Source: Coptis chinensis (taxonomy: Eukaryota > Streptophyta > Magnoliopsida > Ranunculales > Ranunculaceae). From it: 64,000 nt of DNA. Made by a program: the position numbers and the translations under genes. The stretch is from positions 36,739,001 to 36,803,000 of the forward strand of contig CM027378.1 of NCBI GenBank assembly GCA_015680905.1, given 5' to 3'. Below the pieces are notes generated by a model. It was not told where the DNA came from. It saw only the letters and a program-made list of their open reading frames with translations, and made no database searches. Numbering within the stretch: position 1 is the stretch's first letter; each line of letters starts with the position of its first letter. Of the stretch, positions 47,028 to 58,254 are shown piece after piece.

Positions 47028-48432
47028 TTAAGCCATGGTTTGGAAAAGTTTTTGGCTCACTTGTATGAAGGTGTCAAGACGATCCGGTTGTGTGGGTGTA
47101 GTAGTCACGGGTGGTGTGACTGGAACTATTTCACGTGAATTATTTATGGGTGGATTTTGATAGTTATTATTTACCGGAACGATACCTCTATTAGCATTAT
47201 AATTATTATAACTACCATGACTTTGTGCTTGACCTTGTCGAGGTTGCACTTGGTTGTTATAATTATTAAAATTCCCCTGACCCTGTCCTTGTCGTAGTGG
47301 GGCTTGGTTAAAGCTGTGCGTAGGCCTAACATATTGATTATTGTACCCTTGAGGTGTGGCGTGTTGGTTATTTCTCCAACCGAAGTTGGGATTTTGTCTC
47401 CAAGGGGTGTTAGGTTCACTATTAATAGAACAAGCCTGTTCATAGGCTATAGGACAGTGGGAGTCGGGATGCTTAGGGCTCCAACAGAAACTACATGGAT
47501 TTGAATTTACATTCATGACGGGGATAGGATTTTGTTGTACCGAAATGGCCTCTACCTTTTTAGTGAGTGATTCAATTAGAGTTTTTAGCTCAGGATCGTG
47601 TTTAATTTCAAACATACCGGGCGTGGCCTTAATCTGTATTAGACGAACTAAGCGGGAGCGGTGGATATCACTACTACCCCCGGTTGTTATTTCGCTTAGT
47701 TTGGTCCTCTAAAATATATAAGCCTCGAGGCTCCTTTGCTTAAGAAACTACCCCCATTCATTATGTCAAGGACTTCTTTATGGTGGTGTAGAAGTCCTTT
47801 GAAAAAAGGCACGAACTAACGTGTCTTTCGCTAAGTTATGATGTGGACACTCTATAAGGAGATCGGTGAAACGATTCCAAGCCTCACGAAAATGATTCAT
47901 GAGGATTTTGTCGAAAAGAAATGAATCTTGGAAAGCATCTCATCCGTCTTTAGGGGTGGGTAAAATGTTCCATAAACGGTGAACAAGTTTAGCCCACGAG
48001 TCCACGAGAATTAGGTGCTTGGGCGTTAACCAAGACGCGCCTTATCGGGCTAAGGTGAAAGGGAATACCCTTAATTTAATTTGTTCCGCACCAATCGTAG
48101 GATGGTGGAATGTTGTTAGGACTTGTTCAATCCTACGTGTCTTTGAGAAGGTTTTTCATGGTCTAATCCATGAAAACGGGTAACAAATTAAAAATATTTG
48201 GGGATTCGAAATCCCCATCTTGGTCCGCTAGAACGATGCAAGATTTGGGGCTATCGCTCAAGGCTTTGTAGAAGTCAGAGAGAGGAGTCTCTTCTTTGTC
48301 GGGCATTGTGTCAGGTGATGTGTGTGAAATAGTAGCTAGAGGTGTAGTGGGTGGTATACTAGATAGACTTGTTTGTTGACGTTGTTGTATAATTACGTTC
48401 TGTGTTTTTGTTCGGCCAGACCTTAATCTCAT
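47028..48432 (-). pseudogene. Athila-like gag, frameshifted
   Basis: It starts at 48432 with MRLRSGRTKTQ. A degenerate core at about 48050-47700 includes EAWNRFTDLLIECPHHNL, equivalent to the YEAWERFKDLLRKCPHH block of this family, read across a frame change. The last frame (47615-47028) has a zinc-knuckle-like CSFCWSPKHPDSHCP and an Asn/Gln/Tyr-rich tail. At least two frameshifts/stops separate the parts. The protease ORF begins 46 bases downstream. Confidence 0.8.
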
Positions 48433-48939
48433 ACAAGGCTAAAACCAAACTTATAGCTAAACACATCAACACTCCAAACAATTATGATATACTAGTATAA
48501 ACCTCTAACAGGGGATGCGAGGTGTGGAAGAAAGGAATACCTGATTGCGTCCTTGCTTCGCTTATGAATAGCGTCTTGTTTACGCGTGTTCAGTGTATAT
48601 AACAAGTTAGAACACTGAAAAATATGAAAAAACAACGTTCGAATCAAAACTGTCGAAATCCGAAAAAATTAACAAAGGGCGCGGGTGCGCTCGCATAGGG
48701 CGCGGTCGCGCTTCGGGTAATTTTCAAATTACAGTGTTTTTAGGGCGGTCGCTCTTGTTCCAGCTATAGAGGCAGCGCAGTGCGCTCTACTAGGGCCGTG
48801 TCGCTTCGGTGTAATTTTTCCCGGAATTTTCCAACGTTGAATCGGATAACCACAGTATGAATCAAACACGGGTGGGTGGGTGGAATGGGACTTTAAGAAA
48901 AGTACTAACACTACGAAAACAATACGAAAGTGAAACTAA

Positions 48940-48957
48940 GATGGCAGCGGCGCCATT
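48940..48957 (-). promoter_or_regulatory. Primer-binding site of the Athila-like element
   Basis: On the minus strand the LTR end ...GATTTATCA is followed by AATGGCGCCGCTGCCATC, which contains the TGGCGCCG primer-site start used by Ty3/gypsy elements. This fixes the element's orientation. Confidence 0.8.
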
Positions 48958-50495
48958 TGATAAATCATAAAATTAAATAATTTTACCTACGAAATGAACG
49001 ATGAAACTCACAAACGCAAGTAAAACTAAAACTAGCTTATGATGCCTATATTATCAAAGATTTCTACTCTCAATCCTATGAGATATAGTGGAGTAGAGTG
49101 ATTCGTTCCACTCTCAGTCCTTCCGCATGCTGTGCTCTCACGTGTAAGTACTTTAACTCTAAAGTCTAATGAGATATTTACGAAAAGGCAACTAGACTAC
49201 GATGCAACTATCCACAAGATGCAACTAGTCGGTTATCAAAATAACTAAGGGAATGCTACGTTGATTCAATGATAAGGAGTTAGAGGGGGATTGATTCCAC
49301 CTTAACTTCGACTTAATCCTATTAACGATTTAATCGTAAGTGAATCCGAATTGAACTACTGCATGAGAACAATTGGTTCTTCCTAATCCCTAATTACACA
49401 TGGCATTTCTACCAATTAATAACTAGCATGTGAACGATTAAACCCATTCTCATGGTGAACTAATCATTTCTAGAGTGGAAAGGAAATTATGACGAATCTA
49501 CGATAATCGGAATCAAGCTTCCATCAAGGCTTCTCAACCCCCTCTAATGGAGGTTTAGCCGAGAATCATTACGCAATCATTTCCGATGAAATTAAAACTA
49601 AACATAATATAAAGAATTGAAATGTACTAATCTAAATTAAACAATAATTAAAATCTAATTAATAACTAAGAATTCAATAACAAGTAATAAATGAAATCAG
49701 ATCTAACACAAATGTAAATGACAAGAATCGGAATTAACAAACTAGCTATTTTATTAATCAAACTAATTAAGAGTAAAGATTCTAAGAGTTTAATCTAAAA
49801 CAAGAATTGGATTTGAAACTACCTTAATAAAAAACAATTAAATAAAAACTAGATCTAGAAGCTATTTTAATGGCTACTTTTGACTCTAACCTATCTACCA
49901 TTAACTATCTACCAAGAAAATCTCCCCTTAACAAAGAGCTAAGCTTTTGTTTTTATCCTTTCAGATCCAAAAATCGTGCATGGGCTTGGAGCCATGTTTT
50001 GGGCCAGAGAATCAGGCCCAAAACCCAATTCTTTCAGTCCAAAAAGACCTATTCAGCTGCAGTTGGCTTCAACAGACTTTCCGTCTACTTCTGCTCCTCT
50101 GATTGGGTCAAGGATTAGACCATTGGAAAGCTCTTTCCGAGCCAGTCGTTTTGACATAAGGTAGGCCCCATTCCGAGTTCTGAGTCCAAAGATATGGCCT
50201 TCGGAAGTTCTGCTGGCTTTGTGTGCTGTTTCTGCCCGCGTCGAGTTTTCAGCTTTTGACCGGGCTTTAGAAAGGCTTTGTCTTCTTGAATCTTGGCCTT
50301 TAATCACGGAACTCCTTAGTAACCGACATTTTCTTCTTTATCTTACTAAAGTGGTACATTTCTGCACATAATGGACTTTGAAACCTGAAATGCATAAAAA
50401 CACGTAATCAGTGTTAACTCTTAATTATTACTCACATAATTGGTCTAAAAGTACGTCTGTTATAGGGTTAAAACTACAGTTTTGGGCTCTTATCA
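48958..50495 (-). repeat. Athila-like element, 5' LTR (right in the window)
   Basis: It is 1538 bp, with TG...CA ends on both strands, and matches the left LTR. It is directly followed on the plus strand by the target duplication ACCCC and by the continuing gag of element 2. Confidence 0.92.
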
Positions 50496-50500
50496 ACCCC

Positions 50501-51204
50501 CATGATCTATTCGTCGGTTCAAGGACTTAACTGAGAAGTTTTCGAAACTTTCTCATCATAATCTAAAATGTCCAAATGGTGTCCGAGTTCTTTTCAACAT
50601 CAAGCAACAACATGATGAAACTCTCTGTAGTTTTGTCACTCGTTTCTGCCAAGTTGCAGTTGAGATTTCCAAGCAGTCTGATCTAATGGTGGTCTACGAT
50701 TTTAAAGAAGCTATCTTATTTGATAAAGATAGGTTGTACAACTCTCTTGTTCGGGATATTCTATCTTCCCGACGTGCGTTATACCAACGAGTTCAACAAT
50801 TTATCAATGTTGAGGACGACACAGCTACTCGAAATTCTTGTGACAATGATAAGAAAGTAAAGGATTTCAACAATCAATGAAACAAACAGAAGAATCCGAA
50901 TTTTGATCAACAACAACCCAGTCAGAAGCCTCCATATAAGAAAGAAGACTCCATAAGCAGGACCGGAAAACTTCTTACTGATTTTGAATTAACTCCGTTT
51001 AATACTAAATATGCGGTAGTTTACGACAAAATCAAGGATAAAAGTTTGCTCACTCCCCCGTTTCCCCTGCGCGACGACACTAAAACAACTCACGATAAAT
51101 CGTTATGGTGCAAATTTCATAATGATTATAGTCATGAGATTGAGAATTGTCAGTCTTTGCAGGGAAGAATTGAAAAGCTTGTGCAGAATGAGAAACTTGA
51201 TTAA
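50501..51204 (+). pseudogene. Element 2 gag, C-terminal part
   Basis: It resumes the gag core after the nested insertion (SIRRFKDLTEKFSKL, then SFVTRFCQVAVEI and LFDKDRLYNSLVRDIL). A spacer follows, and then the Tat-type zinc-knuckle-like segment WCKFHNDYSHEIENCQSLQGRIE (C..H...H....C). Several in-frame stops are present. When the nested element and one copy of ACCCC are ignored, the two gag halves are in the same frame. Confidence 0.8.
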
Positions 51205-51376
51205 TATGTGCAGAAAAAAATAACAACTCAAGCTTTAATTAACTGTAACCGATCACAATGTCATTAAGGTTGGACATGCTGTCATGGATTCATTGTCCAA
51301 TACTTAGCCGAAAAATACTCGTCGTTCTAAAGTCAAATATCTTTCTAATTTTTACAAAATTAACGGCATCAATTTT

Positions 51377-51817
51377 GTGGAAGGTTTTCGCACAGAGACT
51401 ATTGAAGACGAGCCATTGTGTTTCACTGACCAAGATCTAATGGGAGTGCATGTTCCTCATTATGATGCTGTCGTGATAACTGCGTATATCAGCTGTATGC
51501 GCGTACAATATATAATGATTAACATTGGTAGTTCAGCTAGCGACATGTTTTCTGGGTGTTATCACAGTATGTCTTTTATTGATAACTTGGCCACTCCTAA
51601 AAATGCGCCTATCGTTGGTTTTGATGGTACCGCTACTCATTGCATTGGAAAAGTTTCTCTCCTGGTCACTCTTATGCAGAAGGAAATCAGTATTGATTTC
51701 CTATTGATGGATTGTAAATCCCCTTACAATGTCATGCATCTTTGGTCGCGATTGGATTCATTATATGGAAGTTGTCGTCTTAACATATCATCAAGCTATC
51801 AAGTTCCCATTCAATAG
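51377..51817 (+). pseudogene. Element 2 aspartic protease, active-site Asp lost
   Basis: The segment ending IMINIGSSASDMF corresponds to the family's V-x-I-D-(T/S)-G-S-S-x-x-(I/M)-(L/F) active site, with Asn in place of the catalytic Asp. Further conserved parts are IVGFDGTA, SIDFLLMDCKSPYNVM (the family has SPYN-x-I-L-G-R) and a frameshift at the GRDW equivalent. It sits between gag and RT, as expected. The product would be inactive. Confidence 0.75.
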
Positions 51818-51949
51818 TAAAGTCTGTAAAGTGCGCAGCGATCAACTTGCATCTCTAATTTGCCATGACAATATTCTTGATGATTATAAGAAGTCTGAAG
51901 TTGTTGGATGAACTATTCTGAGTTCCAACGCCATCAAATAGCAATTACA

Positions 51950-52985
51950 GCATCCAAGACCTTCAGTTTACTCTGCCAATAGAAATGTTGAAGGACCCCC
52001 GACCGTCGATCCACTTTTAGAAGTTCAAATTGGCCAACTCCCTGAAGAGACAATTTTTATTTCAACCGAACTTCCAGAAGCGGAGAGACAAGAGCTTATT
52101 TTATTATTGAGGAATAATGGTCATGTTTTTGCTTAGCGAATAAAGCAAATGCCTGGTATAGATCCTTCTGTGGCTTGTCATAAACTCGACATTGATCCTA
52201 ATGCAAAGCCGGTTAGACAAAAGCGTCAAAGGATGGCCCCCGATAGAAAGATGAAAGTGAAAGAAGAAATCGACCGTCTCTTATCTGTTAATTTTATAAG
52301 GCCTGTGACTTATCCAACATGGCTGTCAAATGTAGTCGCAGTGCCTAAAAAGAACGGCAAATTACGTGTTTGTATCGATTTCACGAATCTCATTAAAGCA
52401 TGTTTGATTTATTCATATCCGTTGCCTCGTATATCTGAAATGGTCGATGCCACATCTGGTTTTCAACGCTTGTTTTTTTTTGGATGCTTATTCTGGTTAT
52501 CATCAGATTCCATTATTCATTGAGGACCAAGAGTTTACTGCATTCATTACAGACCAAGGAATTTACTGTTACCATGTAATGCCTTTCGGTCTGAAAAACG
52601 TTGGAGCCACATATCAAAAGCTAGTCAACACCATTTTTTTTTATCTACTTGGAAAGACAGTCGAAGCATACATTGATGATATAGTTAACAAATCTACAGA
52701 AACACCTGATCATCTTACTGATTTGCAAGCTGTTTTGGACTGACTATCTAATGTCAACATGCATTTGAATCAGGCTAAGTGTTCTTTTGGTTTATCGTCT
52801 GGTAAATTCTTAGGATACATGATGACTAGACGTGGAATTGAAGCAAATCCGGATTAGATTTGGGCTATCCTTGAAATGCCTTCTCCGACGTCAAAGAAAG
52901 AGATTCAACAACTTACAAGACGCTTGGTTACCCTAAATCGCTTTATCTCTCGGTATTCTGATTGATGTCGTCCTTTTTTCCAAAC
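51950..52985 (+). pseudogene. Element 2 reverse transcriptase
   Basis: After a linker (ISTELPEAERQELILLLRNNGHVFA), the RT begins near 52149: HKLDIDPNAKPVRQKRQRMA, NFIRPVTYPTWLSNVVAVPKKNG, VCIDFTNLIKAC. A frameshift at a T-run (52468-52480) moves to the next frame with DAYSGYHQIPL, VMPFGLKNVGATYQKLVN and YIDDIV, where two catalytic Asp residues are retained. Stops follow at 52741 and 52855, then the connection region. This is a Ty3/gypsy type by motif order. Confidence 0.88.
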
Positions 52986-53460
52986 ATTGAAAGACGCATC
53001 AATTTGGACGGAGGACTGTGAACTTGTATTTCGTCACTTGAAAGCATACTTAGTCCAACCTCCAATTCTTGCCAGTCCAGCAACAGGGCAGCCTATAGGT
53101 CTGTATTTAGCTGCTACTGATCATGATGTAAGCATCGTCTTATTTGTCAATAGTGACGATGGTCGTCCTATATTCTTTGTTAACAATACTCTTACAATGG
53201 CTAAAACAAGGTATTCTTGAGTGAAAAAAATTGCATTAGCATTGGTTCATGCTGCCCGACGTCTTAAGCCTTATTCCTAGGGTCGAGTTGTCAAAGTTTA
53301 TACCGAATATCCACTGCAAAAGCTTTTTCGAAATCCCCAGGAATCAAGTCACCTCGCAGAATGAGAAAGTTACCTTAGCGCTTATAGCATTGTTTTTGAA
53401 ACTCACATAGCTGAGAAAGGACAAGCTTTAGCTTTGCTAATGACTGATTTTCCTATTGAT
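52986..53460 (+). pseudogene. Element 2 Ty3-type RNase H (degenerate)
   Basis: It has VFRHLKAYLVQPPILASPATGQPIGLYLAATDHDVSIVL and RPIFFVNNTLTMAKTRYS, then stops, ALVHAARRLKPY and VYTEYPLQKLF, the order of the Ty3 RT-linked RNase H. In the Tat lineage this domain is usually degenerate because a second RNase H follows. Confidence 0.75.
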
Positions 53461-53537
53461 GATATTCCTATGTCTGACGCATTACTGGACAAAGAAAATA
53501 TCGTCGACAACACGCTATTACCTCTTGTGGCGATGAC

Positions 53538-54065
53538 TTGCCACACTTATCAGATGTATCTGCCGATTGTTGGATTGTTTACACTGATGGTTCGCATAAT
53601 AAGTCTGGCTCTGGTATTGGGTGTGTAATCTTGCAGCCAAATGGAGAAAAAATTGAGAAGTCAGTGCGTTTGGGTTTTGACGCCTCAAATAATGAGGTCG
53701 AGTACAAAGCTGTCATTTGCGGCTTGCGCACTGCTCTTCACCTGGGGGAGACTAAGTTACTATTATTCATAGATTCTAAGTTAGTCACTAGCCAGTTTGG
53801 AGGATCGTATGCAGCTCATGACGAGAGAATGGCGGCTTATTTGGACTTAATTCATCGGATTGCTCAAAATTTTGAATCCATCAGTATTGTGCAACGTCCG
53901 CGTCATGATGTGCAACATGCTAATTCTCTCGCATATTTATCCATAGCAGTTAAGTTAGATGAGCCTCACCAGATTACCATTGAATTTCAAAAGGAGCTGA
54001 GTATCGATCTGTCCATCGAGGATTTGCGCAATATGTACATCACTCAGAGTTATTTTTTAGTCTAG
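53538..54065 (+). pseudogene. Element 2 second, archaeal-like RNase H
   Basis: This 175-residue open frame has WIVYTDGSHNKSGSGIG (first Asp), SNNEVEYKAVICGLRTA (Glu) and LLLFIDSKLV (Asp). Near the end it has a VQHANSLAYL segment, where the family has A-D-x-L-A; the fourth acidic residue is therefore Asn. An additional RNase H after the Ty3 one is known from Tat-lineage elements. It would degrade the RNA strand of the replication hybrid. The frame is one of the longest left in element 2. Confidence 0.85.
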
Positions 54066-54095
54066 ACATTTTCTGACAAATCACGTCATGACAAT

Positions 54096-55565
54096 TTGAT
54101 ATCTCTTGTGCTGACTCGGAAGTGCAAGCGTGATCTTGATAATCAAGCTGTCGTTGTAGAGAAAACACTTGATCCACAACTTATGCTATCAGATGACCCT
54201 AATGATCCTATCAATGATATTGTCTCGGTCCATACCGACGATGATCATGAAGCTGGCAATGCTCCAGAAGTTCCTAATATAGAGCAAAGTTTTCCGCTTA
54301 CGCCTTGTGATGAGGATGATTGGCATCTTCCTTATATCATATATTTATATGATCACATCTTGCCTCCCGATCATAAAGTGGGTGATCGTGTCAAACGTGA
54401 TACTTGGAAATATTGTCTCATCTCGACTTCGGACGGTCTTTTGCAACTTTATCGCAAAGGCACAAGTCTTAACCCTATGCTTCGTTGTCTCAGTAGAGCT
54501 GAAGGTTTACTCATCCTCGTGGAAATTCATTCAGGCCTATATCGGAACTACTCCCGGGGGAGAAGTCTCGCTCATAGAGCAATGACATAAGAGTACTAGT
54601 GGCTATACATGCAAAATGATGCTAAGCGTTTGTCTGAGAAGTGTGCTCCTTGTCAGAAATATGCTAATATGGGAACTCTTCCAGCGACGGAACTTCATCC
54701 AATCTTGAGCCCTTGGCAATTTGCGAAGTGGGGTCTTGACATTGTCGGTCCTCTTCCAAAAGCTTTTGGCAGTGTTCGTTTCTTACTCATCGCAGATCCA
54801 TGATTCAGATCCAAGTGGGCTGAAGTTGTGCCCTTAGCCCAGATCCATGATTCAGATGTTAAAAAGTTCTTATGGCGTGACATTGTTTGTCGTTTCGGTA
54901 TTCTAACATCATTGACTTCCGACAATGGCAAACAATTTGATGCTGAAGAAATTCGACAATTTTGTTCTGACTTGAAGATTAGTCACAATTTCTCGGCACT
55001 GTACCATCCTCAAGCTAATGGACAAGCTGAAGCTTCTAACAAATCCATTCTTGCAATGCTCAAGCGACGACTTCAACAGGCAAAAGGAAATTGGGTTAAG
55101 GAACTTCCTGCGGTTATGTGGGCTTATCGAACCACACCTAAGAATTCAACAGGATTTTCTCTGTTTAATCTTGCTTATGGTACGGAAGCGGTCTTGCTTA
55201 CAGAGTTGATGACTCCAACCACACGAACTTCTATCATGGAATTGGAGTCGAATGATCAAGCACTTGCTCAAGCCAAAGGCTTGATAGATGAGACGAGAGA
55301 TGTTGGTCTTCAACAGTTAATTCGTTATCAGGCTGATATGAAACAAAAATATGATAAGAAAGTTCGACTTAAAGTGTTTGAGAAAGATGACTGGGTACTC
55401 TGTCGAAAGACGAGGTTGATAGATTCCGGTAAATTTGGAGAAAACTGGACAGGTCCATACATCATTGATCTCCCCGCCACCAAAGGATCTTATTTTCTCC
55501 AAGATTTAGATGGGACTGTTCTCGATAAGCCGTGGAATGCGTTTCATCTGTGCAAGTTCCTATAA
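54096..55565 (+). pseudogene. Element 2 integrase
   Basis: A linker leads to an HHCC-type zinc finger (IHSG near 54526, LAHRA near 54570, KCAPCQKY near 54645). The catalytic core has WGLDIVGPLPKAFG, then LTSDNGKQFD and YHPQANGQAEASNKS, so all three acidic residues (D, D, E) are present. The C-terminal part with DDWVLCRKTR and GKFGENWTGPY is well kept, in one 245-residue frame to a final FHLCKFL. Breaks are a stop near 54594 and one at 54801, where an 18-base block duplicated from 47 bases downstream disrupts the core. Confidence 0.9.
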
Positions 55566-55764
55566 GTAGATTTTAGTTGTTGTTTTCCCGTTATCCTGGA
55601 AAAAAATAAAAATAAAAAATACAATCTTTAGTTTGTTTCCAGTTCAGTCATTTATTTTCCAGTATTATCTTTGCATTTTTCAAGACTCGGTAATCAATAA
55701 AGAAGTAATTATTTCACTTCAGTTCCAATGGTATTATTTTGGTTCTAGCGAACCTTATTATCGC

Positions 55765-56110
55765 TACGACAAAATCTGACGAAATTACCACGTTTAGCTT
55801 CGTCAGTCTAAGTTTGAACGTTTTTACACTCGCTTAGTCCGTTACTATCGTTATGACAAAATCTGACGAAGTTACCACGTTTAATTTCGTCAGTCTAAGT
55901 TTAAACGTTTTTATGCTCGCTTAGTCCATTACTATCGTTACGACAAAATCTGACGAAGTTACCACGTTTAATTTCGTCAGTCTAAGTTTGAACGCTTTTA
56001 TGCTCGCTTAGTCTGTTACTCTCGATATGACAACATCTGACGAAGTTATTTTGTTTCGTCAGTTTTGAGTTTGAACGTTTTTACGCTCGCTTAGTCTCAT
56101 TTTGCCAAGT
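55765..56110 (+). repeat. Tandem array, four units of about 87 bp, in element 2
   Basis: Units beginning near 55768, 55855, 55942 and 56028 contain ACAAAATCTGACGAAGTTACC, ACGTTTAATTTCGTCAGTCT, AAGTTTGAACGTTTTTA and GCTCGCTTAGTC. Within each unit TGACGAA and TTCGTCA are inverted. The array lies between the integrase and the antisense ORFs, where Retand-type elements carry an amplified repeat. Confidence 0.88.
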
Positions 56111-56287
56111 TAAAGTTAGCATTGGGGGCATTTCATTCTATTTCGTTTCATCTATATAACTCAACAACATTATCAGTTTTCCACATGGATGTTATCTGAC
56201 ATCGCAAAGATATTCAATTGCCAACATATACTTTATTTTTATTTTCATCAACAGAATTTTTAGCTCTTTGGTATTACATTCACACAA

Positions 56288-56886
56288 TCACATAATAATT
56301 GGTTTGGGGAAATCCAATAGTTCCTTACCAGTTCTTCGCTTATACAACTCATACAAATCTTTGTAATTCATCTTTTCACGTTTTAGTTCATCTCCCATTT
56401 CTGTTAGGTTCTCTGTCAATTGTCTTACAGTCGATTCACAATGTGCCATTTGCACGTGATCTTGGTCGAGCCGCTCGTTTACATCTATCATCCACTTGTT
56501 AATTTTCTCCACTTCTTTTTGCGCAAGTTTAAGTTCCCGATCTTTGGTCGCAACGAGTGACTTCAATTCTATCACCTCTGCTTTTAAGCGTTTATATTCT
56601 TCCATTATTTCATAGGCCTTCTCGAATTCTTCGTATGATCTCCGCTCTGCTTCTTCCGTCTGCTCGATTAAGTCTTGTTTTCATCTTCTAACTCTCTGTT
56701 GGTTCCGCTTAACGCTTTGTTTGCTTCTTCCAATTTTCGGTTGAGTATCTTCACTTTCTTTATTTCTTCTAGGGCATTGACTAAATTCGGAATGAAACTT
56801 TTCTTCGCGGCCTTTTCGTGGATTTCTTTCGCCCGTACTACCGCCGTTTTAACCTGCGGCAGGAAGATATCTAGTTTTTCATCCAT
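56288..56886 (-). pseudogene. Antisense coiled-coil ORF of element 2 (C-terminal part)
   Basis: Two minus-strand frames (56886-56668 and 56605-56288) are continuous except for one frameshift near 56670. They give about 195 residues of heptad-rich sequence: KILNRKLEEANKALSGTNRE, then EYKRLKAEVIELKSLVATKD and LTENLTEMGDELKREKMNYKD, a clear coiled coil. An N-terminal segment DIFLPQVKTAVVRAKEIHEK precedes it. Antisense ORFs between integrase and 3' LTR are known in Tat/Retand elements. The function is unknown. It may be the last exon of a multi-exon antisense gene starting near 58642. Confidence 0.6.
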
Positions 56887-57023
56887 CTTTTAGACTTAAT
56901 CACAAGTGTACAATAATTGATAAAAAATACTGACATACCTAGTTCTTACTGTCGAAAATCATTGACACTGCTCTGTCATATTCTCCGTGTTTTGGTCACA
57001 TTTTTTATATTTTTCGAGCCCCT

Positions 57024-58122
57024 CTATTGGGCACGGCACATTGTCTTTATCCAATATTCTTTGGTTTGTCTTCCCCACATTCTCCCACAATATCTTGCTC
57101 GTTTCATCTTTCTTTCTTTTTTACCACGATTCTTGATTTTCTTTTGGCTTAGACAAATTCTTTTCGTTGTTTTTTTTCTTTTTCCGAGTTTCTGCCAGTG
57201 TCCTTGGTACTTGGCATGGTCCCTGGTGATACCTTCACTTCGTCTTCTAGACTTGAGCATCTCTACTTCATCAACCAATTTCATTGGATTAGTGTTGGAC
57301 ACAAATTTCATTACCGTCCAAGCACAATAATAAAATTCAACGGTCAATTTACTGTTAACAGATTTTGTGGTTTTCCTCCGTGAGTAGTATTACCCCAGTA
57401 CTTGCTAGTGGTCGTGGGATTCTTTGCTCTTGCATTTCGCTCTGTCGTACGTTTGTTTTCTCTCACCAACTTTGTATTCTTCGCTGCACTATCTTTTGTA
57501 AGTATCACTGTTTCGTTTTTTTTTTTTTTTTTTTTTTTTTTGCAGGCAAAATATGAATATATTAAAATAAATATAAGGTTACATGGTGAAGAATCGTTAA
57601 TTGTTTCGTTCTCTTCCCAACTATATATTCTTTTCCTGCATATATACCAAAGCAGAATGATATATTACATCTCCCCGCCCATTTTACATATCTATGTTTT
57701 TCTACGGTACATACCTTTTCTTCTTTGTGTTGAGAACGTCTTACTTTTTGTATGGGCTGTTTTATGCATTATAGTCTTGTCCCTCGGGGCATCATACATT
57801 GTAGCGTCGTTTGTCTCTCTTGGTCTTCATTCGCCCTGTTTCTTATGAAATATTTTCTTTTGTACAATTCGCTATTTGTGCTTGGCAAGCTCAGCACTAA
57901 TTCTCGCTTTGTTAATTCCGTTCCATCTTCTTTTTCACTATCGCTATCGCTGCCAAATATTACATTTTTGAGTCTCTTACTCCTGTTCTCCATTTTACTA
58001 TGTGTTTCCCTTGACCTATCAGGCCGTCGTTCGATACCCCCATAGTTTTTGAAATCAACAATATCATCAAAGTAGCTTAGATCTACCAATCTTTTGTCAG
58101 AACATTCATTAAGAAAAAACAA
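57024..58122 (-). pseudogene. Possible middle exons of the antisense gene of element 2
   Basis: Two open stretches lie between the first antisense ORF and the coiled coil. 58122-57769 has LVDLSYFDDIVDFKNYGG, an acidic SDSDSEKEDG and basic patches. 57347-57024 begins with a KFVSNTNPMKLVDEVEMLKS segment followed by a Lys/Arg-rich tail. They are compatible with exons but the splice sites are not certain. A poly-T run (57514-57541) lies between them. Confidence 0.35.
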
Positions 58123-58254
58123 AGGTTATTCTCCATTTCCTTGTCCAATTTAATTTCTGGTAGTATACTCACATTTTCTGTTAGACACAAAATAACTCAT
58201 ATTAGTCAGCAATTTACTCTTAGTAGAATTTTCAATACTAATGATTTGGCTTAC

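Larger units (their letters stand above)
37687..50495 (-). mobile_element. Athila-like Ty3/gypsy element lacking RT and integrase, nested in element 2
   Basis: Direct LTRs of about 1.53 kb (37687-39217 and 48958-50495) start TGATAAATCA and end GCTCTTATCA. Both sides carry the 5-bp ACCCC (37682-37686 and 50496-50500), a perfect target duplication. The element reads on the minus strand: the primer-binding site TGGCGCCGCTGCC lies inside the right LTR, and the polypurine stretch TGTTTGGGGTGGTT (inverted) borders the left one. Minus-strand ORFs run gag, protease, then unassigned ORFs and a long 3' ORF. No RT, RNase H or integrase motif was found between the protease and the 3' ORFs. The LTR copies are closer to each other than those of the outer elements, in line with a later insertion. 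Confidence 0.88.

Noticed and set aside
57365-57848. Plus-strand Phe-rich ORFs
   Set aside because: They cross a poly-T run and lie opposite the antisense gene pieces; low complexity.
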